From: Leadbettera azotonutricia ZAS-9
Lineage (GTDB): Bacteria; Spirochaetota; Spirochaetia; Treponematales; Breznakiellaceae
Length of the DNA stretch: 64,000 nt
Reading direction: 5' to 3'
NCBI RefSeq assembly: GCF_000214355.1
Contig: NC_015577.1
Location: 2,064,453 to 2,128,452 of the forward strand
A program made the position numbers and the translations under genes. Position 1 is the first letter of the stretch, and each line of letters starts with the position of its first letter. The notes beneath the pieces are model-generated. The model worked only from the letters and a program-made list of their open reading frames with translations, did not search any database and had not been told where the DNA came from. Below are positions 53,173 through 61,041 of this stretch, one piece after another.

Positions 53173-53673
53173 TTACATATTTTTGTAAAAAAATGATAAT
53201 AGCGGATTCTTAAAAAACAATTTAATTGAAACCTTTTTATAAAAGATGAATGGAATATAAACAATATTATCTGGAGTATATTGAAAAAGGTCATAAAGAA
53301 TTGAATTATATCTGGCGAAATAGTCACTTATAATTCTTCTTTGATTTTTTAAATCTTTTAAATTTAAAATCTTATTTCTAAAATTAAGCTCCCAAGGCTT
53401 TTCTGATTCTGCTGCCTTGATATATTCATTTCTTTTCATAGCTTCAGCCGGATTTAACCTTTCAGTATGCTGTTTTGCACTATCTATTATAGATTTACAA
53501 TATTTATATAACTCATCAAAGTCATGTAAAAATTTATAATATGTATAAATTATATATGAAAGATAAAATTCATATTTATCCAGCTGTGATAAAATTTCAG
53601 TATCATTATAACTAGATGCATTCCAATCTCTTAGATACGAACGAAGATTAAGATCATCTTTAGGCATATACAA
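53173..53673 (-). CDS. hypothetical protein, helical, AT-rich
   Basis: A 166-residue protein, mostly helical with many Tyr and Phe (YEFYLSYIIYTYYKFLHDFDELYKYC in the first half, given here in part). No signal peptide or membrane span is certain, and no family is recognised. It is the first of two unknown genes between the integrase and the excisionase-like gene; cargo function is open. Confidence 0.5.
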   Translation of the reverse strand: MYMPKDDLNLRSYLRDWNASSYNDTEILSQLDKYEFYLSYIIYTYYKFLHDFDELYKYCKSIIDSAKQHTERLNPAEAMKRNEYIKAAESEKPWELNFRNKILNLKDLKNQRRIISDYFARYNSILYDLFQYTPDNIVYIPFIFYKKVSIKLFFKNPLLSFFYKNM

Positions 53674-53756
53674 CCTACCTCATTATCAAGAATACTATGT
53701 ATTATGGAGTCTTTATTTACCTTATTCAAGCATCCTGAGTTGTATGGCATCTTGCC

Positions 53757-54938
53757 TTACTGAGCCTTATGCAACTCCTCAATCCTCGGTCGAAGCCCCT
53801 GCTTTATAGCCTCTGCCATCTTGTCAAAGGTCTCTGTATCAAAATGCCTCGCATAATAGTCAAATAAAAATCCAGTTTTATGTCCAAGAATAGCCATTGC
53901 AATAGCCCGAGGGGTATTCGCTTGTGCGAGGTTTTTAGCGCAATAGTGACGCCAGCTATGAAAAACTATATTCCTTTCCTTACGTTTTTTGTCATCTATT
54001 TGGATTTTTTCAAGCATGGCATGATAGTCTTTTTCTATCTGCTTGTTGTCATAGGGAATATCCTTATTTATTCCAGGGAATAAAAAACTTTCTGACCGAT
54101 AAAGTCCCCCGAATTGTTTAATATAGACAATAAATTCTTCATGCAATTCAGGCAAAATAGGAATTTTACGCTGTTCCTGTGTTTTAGTGCATTTCAAGCC
54201 GCCGTCAACTTTACTCCAACTGTGTTCAACGTTAATCCTATCCTTTAAAATATCGCAAACCCGAAGTGCCCGAATTTCGCCCATGCGCATACCGGTTTGA
54301 GAAGCAATAAGGTTCACCAGTCGGGAACGAGGATCACGCCATTCCAGTTTGAATAAATTTTCAACTTCATTTCGTTCTAAGATGCCCCGTCTTTCTGGTT
54401 CCCCCCATGCCCTAAAAACCGCATCAAAATCAAAATGTTTTATCATTTTTTTTGCTTTGGCATACCGCAACGCCTTTACGGCAACATTCCGGGCTTGGTT
54501 AATTGTACTTGCTGACAATTTCTTCTCTTGTTTTAGATATACTAAAAAACTTACAAATTTTAGTTCTTCAATTTTGTAGAGTAATATATTACCAAAATAG
54601 TCGGAATAATATCGTACTACCAGCTTTTGCTGTTCTTGGGCATGAGCACGGTGAGGCTCCTTCCCCATGGTTTGAAGTTCTTTAAAATACTCGGAAGTGT
54701 CAAAATCCCAAAAGCCAGTAAGGAAATCACAAAAACTCATTGATCTGGCAGTTTTGGAGATTGGAGGCTCATCATCGGGAAGCCCATTGGCCAGCCATTC
54801 CTGCGCTATGGCATCGGCTTTTTTCTCGTCCGGTGTCCTGGTAGTCCGGGTTTTCTCCTGCTGGCTGGTATCGGTGTCCATAAAAATGGCAGACCAGTTG
54901 CCGCCGGGCTTCCGCCGGCGTAAATAATAACGGCGCAT
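53757..54938 (-). CDS. tyrosine recombinase (integrase) of element 2
   Basis: About 393 residues from the ATG at 54938 (MRRYYLRRRKPGGNW) behind AAAGGAG; upstream extension to 55049 is unlikely because the arm repeats lie there and the remnant at 20105 has the same start. Catalytic residues: Arg in TGMRMGEIRALR, HxxR in HSWRHYC, His in LGHKTG and Tyr in FLFDYYARHF. It catalyses site-specific recombination at tRNA-Tyr. It is closely related to the integrase remnant of the third element and more distantly to that of element 1. Confidence 0.93.
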   Translation of the reverse strand: MRRYYLRRRKPGGNWSAIFMDTDTSQQEKTRTTRTPDEKKADAIAQEWLANGLPDDEPPISKTARSMSFCDFLTGFWDFDTSEYFKELQTMGKEPHRAHAQEQQKLVVRYYSDYFGNILLYKIEELKFVSFLVYLKQEKKLSASTINQARNVAVKALRYAKAKKMIKHFDFDAVFRAWGEPERRGILERNEVENLFKLEWRDPRSRLVNLIASQTGMRMGEIRALRVCDILKDRINVEHSWSKVDGGLKCTKTQEQRKIPILPELHEEFIVYIKQFGGLYRSESFLFPGINKDIPYDNKQIEKDYHAMLEKIQIDDKKRKERNIVFHSWRHYCAKNLAQANTPRAIAMAILGHKTGFLFDYYARHFDTETFDKMAEAIKQGLRPRIEELHKAQ

Positions 54939-54948
54939 TTTCCGCTCC

Positions 54949-54969
54949 TTTTGGCACCGTTTTGGCACC
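54949..54969. promoter_or_regulatory. paired TTTTGGCACC repeats, candidate arm site (element 2, right end)
   Basis: TTTTGGCACC at 54949 and 54960, spaced 11 bases, directly upstream of the integrase start. The counterpart is at 42886-42905; a single degenerate version is seen near 20116 in the third element's remnant. Confidence 0.6.
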
Positions 54970-55049
54970 AGAGAGGAAAAACACGCCGTTGGTGGTGGTA
55001 GTGCTTTTTCTATAAACCCTAATTCCTTACAACGTAAGAAATTACACAT

Positions 55050-55101
55050 TTTGGGGAGTGGAGGATTTGAACCTTCGAAGGCTGAGCCAACAGATTTACA
55101 G
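55050..55101. repeat. attachment-site repeat, right copy (inside intact tRNA-Tyr)
   Basis: The 52 bases shared with 20231-20282 exactly. Here they continue into the 5' half of the tRNA, so this copy restores the functional gene after integration. Confidence 0.93.
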
Positions 55102-55133
55102 TCTGCCCCGTTTGACCACTCTGGAAACTCCCC
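55052..55133 (-). tRNA. tRNA-Tyr (GUA)
   Basis: 82 bases with a 7-bp acceptor stem (GGGGAGT pairing with ACTCCCC), a long variable arm typical of tRNA-Tyr, T-loop GTTCAAATC and anticodon loop CTGTAAA, anticodon GTA. The CCA end is not encoded, so it must be added after RNase Z cleavage. It is the target site of the elements to its left. Confidence 0.97.
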
Positions 55134-55170
55134 AATAATTTCAAAAACCTATTGCCCGCTCTTAGGCTTC

Positions 55171-55243
55171 AGCCATCTTCCGGAATCGAACCGAAGACCT
55201 ACTGATTACAAGTCAATCGCTCTACCAACTGAGCTAAGATGGC
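55171..55243 (-). tRNA. tRNA-Thr (UGU)
   Basis: 73 bases with acceptor GCCATCT/AGATGGC, D-loop AGTTGGTAGAG, anticodon loop CTTGTAA with anticodon TGT, and T-loop GTTCGATTC. No CCA encoded. It lies 37 bases upstream of the tRNA-Tyr gene on the same strand, so the two are probably made as one transcript. Confidence 0.97.
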
Positions 55244-55362
55244 AACTTTCTTCTACGCCCTCAAGGACTCCTCAAGGGAATTGAACTATAACCCAAGACG
55301 GAATAAATGTCAACAATCTACAACTCCGCCCCTCGCCGAGAATGCTTGGCCGCGATAATAGC

Positions 55363-56373
55363 TCAGGTTATTTGCTCCAGGTCATTGTGGACCACTTCGA
55401 AGGCTTCCACTACACGGGGGTCAAAATGGCTGCCTTTGCCTTCGAGGATGATGCGGCAGACTTCATCATGGGACATGCGAGAGCGGTACACGCGGTCGTT
55501 GGAGAGGGCGTCGTACACGTCGGCGACTGCCATAATGCGACCTGAGAGGGGGATGTCGTCACCTTTAAGGCCGGCGGGGTAGCCTTGGCCGTTGAATTTC
55601 TCATGGTGGGAGGCGGCTATCATGCGGGCATACTGGAGGTAGCGCTGGTTGGGGGTGCGGGCGTGAAGATGGAAAAGCATTTCGGCGCCCATGGCAGCGT
55701 GCTTCTTCATAGCGGCGAATTCGGCGTCGTCCAGCTTGCCGGGCTTGAGGAGTATGCGGTCGCTTACGGCTATTTTCCCTATATCATGGAGGGGGGAGCC
55801 GCGCACAATAAGCTCCAGCCCCTCTTCGCTCAGCTCGCCTGGAAAGGCACCCATTTTAAGGAGTTCCCTGCCCAGGCGCTCCACATATTTGGAGGTCCTG
55901 GTCACATGGCCCCCGGTGTTCTCATCCCTGCATTCTATAAGCTCTGCGAAGGCAACCGCCATGCTGTCCGAGATGGAACTGACAGTGTATTCAAGCTGGA
56001 CCTGGTAGGATGAGAACCTGAGGTGGAGCTCTATGCGGTGGATAAGGATATTCTTCTCTATAGGCTTGGTGATGAAATCCCTGGCCCCGGACTTAAGGCC
56101 TTTGACCTCGGTTTCTGAATCTATGTTGCCGGTAAGGAAAATTACCGGTATGCGGCTTAAGGCGGGGTTATGCCTCAGTTTATCCATAACCTCAAAGCCG
56201 TTCATGCCGGACATTTCTATATCAAGAAGGATGAGATCGGGCCGCTGCCTGGCACAGATCTGCAGGGCAGATTCCCCGGATTTAGCCAGGGATACTTCAT
56301 AATTCCCCGCCAATTGGGCATCTATCTGTTTGAGGCTTGAAAGGTTGTCATCAACTACAAGGATTTGCTTCAA
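55363..56373 (-). CDS. response regulator with HD-GYP domain (second of pair)
   Basis: A 336-residue protein. The receiver domain (1-120) has Asp8, Asp9, the phospho-acceptor Asp51 (LLLDIEMSG) and Lys in DFITKP. The HD-GYP domain follows: NTGGHVTRTSKY, PLHDIGKIAV (His196, Asp197), a ASHHEKFNGQGYPAGL block, and ADVYDALSNDRVYR. All metal ligands appear present, so it should hydrolyse cyclic di-GMP, the standard activity of the family. It overlaps the upstream paralogue by 4 bases. Confidence 0.92.
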   Translation of the reverse strand: MKQILVVDDNLSSLKQIDAQLAGNYEVSLAKSGESALQICARQRPDLILLDIEMSGMNGFEVMDKLRHNPALSRIPVIFLTGNIDSETEVKGLKSGARDFITKPIEKNILIHRIELHLRFSSYQVQLEYTVSSISDSMAVAFAELIECRDENTGGHVTRTSKYVERLGRELLKMGAFPGELSEEGLELIVRGSPLHDIGKIAVSDRILLKPGKLDDAEFAAMKKHAAMGAEMLFHLHARTPNQRYLQYARMIAASHHEKFNGQGYPAGLKGDDIPLSGRIMAVADVYDALSNDRVYRSRMSHDEVCRIILEGKGSHFDPRVVEAFEVVHNDLEQIT

Positions 56374-57428
56374 CCTAAAGGCCCCTTGGTCTCAACTTTA
56401 TTCGCAGCGTGCAATTCTATGCCGAGTTTTTCAAACTTGCTGCTTATGGATTTAAAAACATCCACAATGCGGGGGTCAAACTGGGTCCCCGAGCCATTGA
56501 TGATGACCTCGCAGGCTTCAGCATGGCTCAATGCAGGGCGGTAGATCCGATCTGTCATGCAGCCGTCGTACACGTTGATCACTGACATGATGCGGCTGCA
56601 GAGGGGTATGCCTTCGCCACTGAGGCCGTAGGGGTAGCCTTCGCCATTGAACCATTCATGATGCCCTTCAGCTATCAGCTTGGCCATCTTAAAATAAGGC
56701 TGATTCGGGGTACGCTCCGAAATATTCTGGAGCACTTCGGCGCCTATGAGGGTATGCTTTTTCACTTCCTCATATTCCTCAGGGGTCAAGGTACCTTTCT
56801 TAAGCAGTATAGTGTCGCTAATCCCCATTTTCCCTATGTCATGAAAGGGGACGGCCCTGATCATCTGGGTTAGATCCATAAAGGTAAAAGACTGATCGAC
56901 AATCCCCTGGTCCAGGATTTCTTTCCCCAATAATTCCATATATTTGCCGGCCCTCATCACATGGCCGGCTATGTTTTCGTCCTTGCATTCTATTAATTCA
57001 GCAAAAGAAGCCCCGATATTGTCCTCCAGCTCCTTAACCATTTTCTCCAGGTGAAGCTGATAGGCGGTAAACTGGAGGTGGAGCTCAATGCGATGGTACA
57101 AAATATCGGTATTTGCTGGTTTTAGGATAAAATCTACAGCTCCTGACTCCAAAGCCCTGATTTCCGTGGCCGAATCGCTGTTCCCTGTGAGGAAAATCAC
57201 CGGAATTTGGCGCAAGGCCGGGTATTCCCTGATTTTGGCTATAGTTCTGAAGCCGTCCATGCCGGACATTTCAACATCCAGGAGTATCAAATCGGGCTTC
57301 TCTTTCCTGGCAATATCCAGCCCCATGGTGCCGGATTTGGCAAGATAGACTTCATAATCACCATGAAGCTGGGCGCCTATCTGCTTGAGGCTTGCTAAGT
57401 TGTCGTCCACCACCAGGATAGATTTCAT
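56370..57428 (-). CDS. response regulator with HD-GYP domain (first of pair)
   Basis: A 352-residue paralogue of the next gene. The receiver domain keeps Asp8, Asp9, Asp51 and the Lys of DFILKP. The HD-GYP domain has NIAGHVMRAGKY, PFHDIGKMGI and GHHEWFNGEGYP, but the usual DVYDA is here NVYDG, so an Asp that helps bind metal in this family is an Asn. It may have reduced activity or another metal arrangement. The pair overlaps by 4 bases and probably responds to one or two kinases elsewhere in the genome. Confidence 0.9.
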   Translation of the reverse strand: MKSILVVDDNLASLKQIGAQLHGDYEVYLAKSGTMGLDIARKEKPDLILLDVEMSGMDGFRTIAKIREYPALRQIPVIFLTGNSDSATEIRALESGAVDFILKPANTDILYHRIELHLQFTAYQLHLEKMVKELEDNIGASFAELIECKDENIAGHVMRAGKYMELLGKEILDQGIVDQSFTFMDLTQMIRAVPFHDIGKMGISDTILLKKGTLTPEEYEEVKKHTLIGAEVLQNISERTPNQPYFKMAKLIAEGHHEWFNGEGYPYGLSGEGIPLCSRIMSVINVYDGCMTDRIYRPALSHAEACEVIINGSGTQFDPRIVDVFKSISSKFEKLGIELHAANKVETKGPLG

Positions 57429-57498
57429 GCCATTCGTATTATATACACATATTTAGATTTGTTAAATATGCATACGACCTCTATATTCTCCAATGGCG

Positions 57499-57867
57499 CT
57501 ATTTTCTGTCCGGTCTTAGCACTTCAGCGCCATTGCGGTACACATGGGCGATTTCCTGATCCTCGTCCAGATAGCAATGAACAAGGATGCGGACAGTCCG
57601 TTCCAGCCCTCCCCGAATCCGGGCTTCCTGGACCGCGAAAAGGCTTGCCTCCCCCGCCCTTCCGCCCTGGCGCAGGGCTGCAGCAGGGTTCTTGGCATCC
57701 AGGTCGTCAGTCACAGAAAAAATGATGGAAACAATGTCCGCTTCCGGGAGCTGGTTGCGCCTCAAGAGTTCGTCGTAGAGTTCGACAACCTGCCTGGATA
57801 TGTCCTTTTCCTCGTTAAGGCACTGGCAGGCGCCCCTGAGGCCGAAAAGCCTTTTATGCCCATTCAT
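57499..57867 (-). CDS. aroH: chorismate mutase, AroH type
   Basis: A 122-residue protein from the ATG at 57867 (MNGHKRLFGLRGACQC), which overlaps the membrane-protein stop by 4 bases. It matches monofunctional AroH: LRGA at the start with the conserved Arg, VELYDELLRRNQLPEADIVSI, FSVTDDLDAKNPAAALRQ and ARIRGGLERTVRILVHCYLD, with the final Arg that binds substrate. AroH turns chorismate into prephenate for Phe and Tyr synthesis. It is well away from other aromatic genes. Confidence 0.92.
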   Translation of the reverse strand: MNGHKRLFGLRGACQCLNEEKDISRQVVELYDELLRRNQLPEADIVSIIFSVTDDLDAKNPAAALRQGGRAGEASLFAVQEARIRGGLERTVRILVHCYLDEDQEIAHVYRNGAEVLRPDRK

Positions 57868-58211
57868 GCGGCATTGCCCCCTGCTGCAGCGATTATGAAA
57901 AAGGCCACGGCTGCTGCCGCGAAGCCAAAGGCCCCGAGGACAAGGTAGATTCCGCCGCCTCCAAGGAAGCGCAGCCAGCGGTTCCTGATGTACAGAATCA
58001 AATCCAGGGCAAACCCATAGAGGGCGCCTATCAAAAGCAGGAGCCCCAATACTGCGGCTATCCTGAGGAGTACCAGCTGGGTAGAATCCATAAAGCCCTG
58101 GGCAGTGCCTATGGCATAGAGAAAAAGGGTAATGAGGCACATGGAGAAGAAGAAAATCACTACCCTGCATGTAAGGATAGTAAGAAACTGATATTTAAAA
58201 GGCCGGTTCAT
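57864..58211 (-). CDS. small membrane protein, unknown
   Basis: A 115-residue protein from the ATG at 58211 (MNRPFKYQFLTIL) with three hydrophobic segments (about 11-34, 45-70 and 80-110). It carries few charged residues except in loops (RNRWLRF). No family is recognised. Its 4-base overlap with aroH suggests shared translation, and it diverges from the SPFH-like gene. Confidence 0.65.
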   Translation of the reverse strand: MNRPFKYQFLTILTCRVVIFFFSMCLITLFLYAIGTAQGFMDSTQLVLLRIAAVLGLLLLIGALYGFALDLILYIRNRWLRFLGGGGIYLVLGAFGFAAAAVAFFIIAAAGGNAA

Positions 58212-58285
58212 GGCATCCTTAACAGGCTTGCTTGCAGGCAAGCCTTACATAGGTTATCATAAAAGGAAAACAAGAAGAAGGGGTC

Positions 58286-59110
58286 ATGAAAAAATTTATT
58301 GCCATAGTGGTCATTTTGATTATCCTCGGAGGGGCGGGCTTCTTTTTCGGCTGGGCCCAGCTCGAAGTCCCCCCAGGATCTTACGGGGTCATACGGTCCA
58401 AACTATACGGCGTGGATCCCCAGGTTATAAAAGAAGGCGAATTCCGCTGGGTCTGGTTCAAGCTCATCCCTACCAATGTTGATATTCAAGCCTATAGCCT
58501 GGGGCGTATGAGCCGCGATTTGAAAAGCTCCGGCACCCTGCCCTCGGGGGATGTCTATGCGGATCTTGCAGGGCTTAAGGCAGATTTTTCCTGGGAAATC
58601 TCGGGGGAATTTTCATTCAGCCTGAAGCCGGATATCCTCCCTTCCCTTCTTGAAAGGGAAAACATCCAAGGCCAGGACAGCCTTGAAGCCTATGAAAAGG
58701 CCTATGCCGACAAAATTGAAGCCTTCGTCCTTCAAAGGCTCCAGACCTACGGCAGGGACGAGGCAAAACTGGCTGCCTTGCTCCTTTCCGGCAGCCTTCC
58801 CGAACTGGACAGCGCTGCCCAGGCAGCCTTCCCTGAAATCGAAAATTTTGCCTGCCTTGTAAGGGCTGCCAGGTATCCTGATTATGAACTCTACAACGCT
58901 GCCAAGGGCCTTTATGGCGAATACATAGCCCGGCAGCAGGCGACCCTGAGGGATGATGTAGCCAGGGGAGCGGAAGCCCGCATGCATGCCAGGCTGAGGC
59001 TTGATGAACTGGCCCAGTACGGGGAGCTTCTCACCAAATACCCCATACTGCTCCAGTATCTGACCCTGGAAAAAGATGTAAACCCCTCCCCGGCAGGCGG
59101 CGGGCAGTAA
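58286..59110 (+). CDS. SPFH-like membrane-anchored protein
   Basis: A 274-residue protein with an N-terminal membrane helix (about 3-24), then VPPGSYGVIRSKLYGVDPQVIKEGEFRWVW, which is the start of an SPFH/band-7 domain, and LKADFSWEISGEFSF. The C-terminal part is helical with KLAALLLSG and a long amphipathic helix (EYIARQQATLRDDV). SPFH proteins form rings at membranes and regulate proteases or channels. The assignment is by layout, not by a clear full-length match. Confidence 0.6.
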   Translation: MKKFIAIVVILIILGGAGFFFGWAQLEVPPGSYGVIRSKLYGVDPQVIKEGEFRWVWFKLIPTNVDIQAYSLGRMSRDLKSSGTLPSGDVYADLAGLKADFSWEISGEFSFSLKPDILPSLLERENIQGQDSLEAYEKAYADKIEAFVLQRLQTYGRDEAKLAALLLSGSLPELDSAAQAAFPEIENFACLVRAARYPDYELYNAAKGLYGEYIARQQATLRDDVARGAEARMHARLRLDELAQYGELLTKYPILLQYLTLEKDVNPSPAGGGQ

Positions 59111-59238
59111 CTTAAGCCCTAAAATTTTGTTTAGCCTATGAGTACGTTCCCATAGCTCGAAGGCTGTGATTGCCAACTTTTGCCTCTTTCGGTATAGTTA
59201 AAGGGGTGTTGAATATTTGCGCTACAGGAGTTTTGCAT

Positions 59239-59874
59239 ATGCGAAGGATCTGGATCCTTTTATTGATATTGGCTTTGGCTGGACTACCCCTATATGCCCA
59301 GGAGGATGGGGACGAGCCGGGCGGAGGGGGGAATCCTCCGGCGCCTCCCATAGAATCCGACTGGGATGCTTTTACACCGGATCTCTATGCCCGGGGGGAC
59401 AAAACCTTTGTCATAAGCCTGGGCGTTCTGATCCCCACCGTGTTCACAGGTTCCGGGCTGCATGGGAACGAAGACAATATCAAACTGGGCGGCACAGGCT
59501 CCCTGGCATTCAATTATTTCCTGGGCGCCCACCTCTTTGTAGGCGGGGAGCTGGGGGGCATGTTTGCCAGCACCTTGGGGAAGAATATGCTCTTCATAGT
59601 TCCTTTTGGCCTTCGGGTGGGGTATCAATTCATAGTAAAACGCTTTGAATTCCCCATTTCGTTGATGATTGGGGCCTCCCCTACAAAATACCTGGATCAG
59701 GGCTACTTTGGAATGATCATTAAGCCCGGTGCGTCGGCTTATTTCAGGTTTAATTCGGACTGGTCTTTTGGGCTAAACACCAACTGGTGGATGGTGCCCC
59801 AGTGGCCTAAGGACGGCGAAAATGTTTTCGGGAATTTCCTGGAAGTCACCCTTTCGGCCCGGTATCATTTCTAA
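59239..59874 (+). CDS. outer-membrane beta-barrel-like protein
   Basis: A 211-residue protein from the ATG at 59239 behind ACAGGAG; signal peptide MRRIWILLLILALAGLPLYA, then Q. After a Gly/Pro-rich linker come repeated amphipathic strands (KTFVISLGVLIPTVFTG, GTGSLAFNYFLGAHLFVGGELG, LRVGYQFIVKRFEF) and a final EVTLSARYHF, with the terminal Phe typical of outer-membrane barrels. It may be a porin-like or structural outer-membrane protein. It lies 14 bases before the next gene. Confidence 0.75.
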   Translation: MRRIWILLLILALAGLPLYAQEDGDEPGGGGNPPAPPIESDWDAFTPDLYARGDKTFVISLGVLIPTVFTGSGLHGNEDNIKLGGTGSLAFNYFLGAHLFVGGELGGMFASTLGKNMLFIVPFGLRVGYQFIVKRFEFPISLMIGASPTKYLDQGYFGMIIKPGASAYFRFNSDWSFGLNTNWWMVPQWPKDGENVFGNFLEVTLSARYHF

Positions 59875-59888
59875 CGAGGTTAATGTAT

Positions 59889-61019
59889 ATGACAAAACGC
59901 TTTGGAGGAAAGCTTAGGGCTTTCGCCTTTTTGCTTCCCCTCATTATGGCCCTGGCCCTGTCATGCGCGCAGGACTCGATTTTTTCAGGCATCGCCGCCG
60001 AGCAGGAACCCAAAGACCCCCGCATCGCCGGCACCCCCGCAAATATCGTTGCCATAGGCAATGCGGTCTACGCGGCCAGCATAGGCTCAGGAACCATACA
60101 CAAATATGAGGGAGGCTGGAGCACATTCGGAAGCAACGGGGGAAGGGTCATAGGCCTTGCGTCTGATGGGACAGACCTCTATGCCCTGACCGGCGGCGAC
60201 CGGATGAACGCCTCCCTGAAAAAATACCCTGTTTCCGGTGAAACCTGGAGCACTATCGGCAAGGGGGATGCGGAGGGCTTTTCGCTCCAATACATTTACG
60301 GCGCCGGCGAGAGACTCTTTGCCGGGGGAAGCCAGGGCGGCAATTGGAAGGTTTTTTACACTGATGGCGCCGCCGATCTCCAGGAGGTCCCGGATATGCC
60401 TGCCAATAGTTCTTCCCAGCTCAGCGGGGCTGCGGCGGATGGTTCCGGAAATTTCTATATCGCGACCTTTGGAAACGGGATATTTATAACGGATCTTCTC
60501 AGCGGTACAGCGCAAGTCGCCGCAGGCGCGCAGGTAACAGGGATTCTGAATGTGAATGGCGTTATTACAGCGGTTACCAGGGGCGGTCAGATACTTGCGT
60601 ATGATGGTTCAGATTTTATAGCCATATCTACAGGCGGCCCAAACTATACCGGGGGCATGTCAATCTGGAAGGAATATATAAATACAGGCACTGAAGTTGC
60701 TCCCGCAGGGGTGTGGGAGTCCAAACTCCTGCTTCTGGGAATGCAGAGCAGAAGCAGCTACAGCAAGGGGTACAGGGAAATAGAACTGGATTCAGCAGGG
60801 AAGCCGTTCATGCCGCCTATCCATGTCGAGGTGAACTCTCCGGGCAGCATAATCCCGTCCAGCGTCGCCCTGGAGGATCGCAAAAAATACGATGCCAGCA
60901 TCGCGCGGTATTCGGTGTTCCATATACTCCAGGTTCCCAGAGAACCGGTGATCTTCGCCTCCACTGCCAACAACGGCCTCCAGTCCCTGAGGGGCGGCTT
61001 ATGGAATGCCGAAGAATAA
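59889..61019 (+). CDS. predicted lipoprotein with propeller-like repeats
   Basis: About 376 residues. Two starts lie 6 bases apart (59883 and 59889). The signal ends in IMALALSCAQ, so a lipoprotein is likely. The mature part repeats short strand units (NIVAIGNAVYAASIGSG, VIGLASDGTDLYALTGG, GEAGERLFAGGSQGG-like blocks and GNFYIATFGNGIFI) of a beta-propeller kind. Function unknown. It follows the barrel gene closely and so may work with it in the envelope. Confidence 0.7.
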   Translation: MTKRFGGKLRAFAFLLPLIMALALSCAQDSIFSGIAAEQEPKDPRIAGTPANIVAIGNAVYAASIGSGTIHKYEGGWSTFGSNGGRVIGLASDGTDLYALTGGDRMNASLKKYPVSGETWSTIGKGDAEGFSLQYIYGAGERLFAGGSQGGNWKVFYTDGAADLQEVPDMPANSSSQLSGAAADGSGNFYIATFGNGIFITDLLSGTAQVAAGAQVTGILNVNGVITAVTRGGQILAYDGSDFIAISTGGPNYTGGMSIWKEYINTGTEVAPAGVWESKLLLLGMQSRSSYSKGYREIELDSAGKPFMPPIHVEVNSPGSIIPSSVALEDRKKYDASIARYSVFHILQVPREPVIFASTANNGLQSLRGGLWNAEE

Positions 61020-61041
61020 GCCTCTGCAAAGATAAATCCGC

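Larger units (their letters stand above)
42688..55101. mobile_element. integrated element 2 (plasmid-like, mobilisable, tRNA-Tyr site)
   Basis: A 12.4-kb element between tRNA-Tyr repeats at 42688 and 55050, with its integrase adjacent to the right repeat. It carries ParA, a ribbon-helix-helix partner, a MobV/Pre relaxase and a RepA-type ATPase, so it looks like an integrated plasmid or an integrative mobilisable element. Paired TTTTGGCA repeats lie at both ends. No type IV secretion genes are present, so transfer would need a helper. Confidence 0.88.

Noticed and set aside
57868-58170. Upstream extension of the aroH frame
   Set aside because: The extra residues come from the other frame of the membrane-protein gene and have no similarity to AroH; the ATG at 57867 fits the family start.
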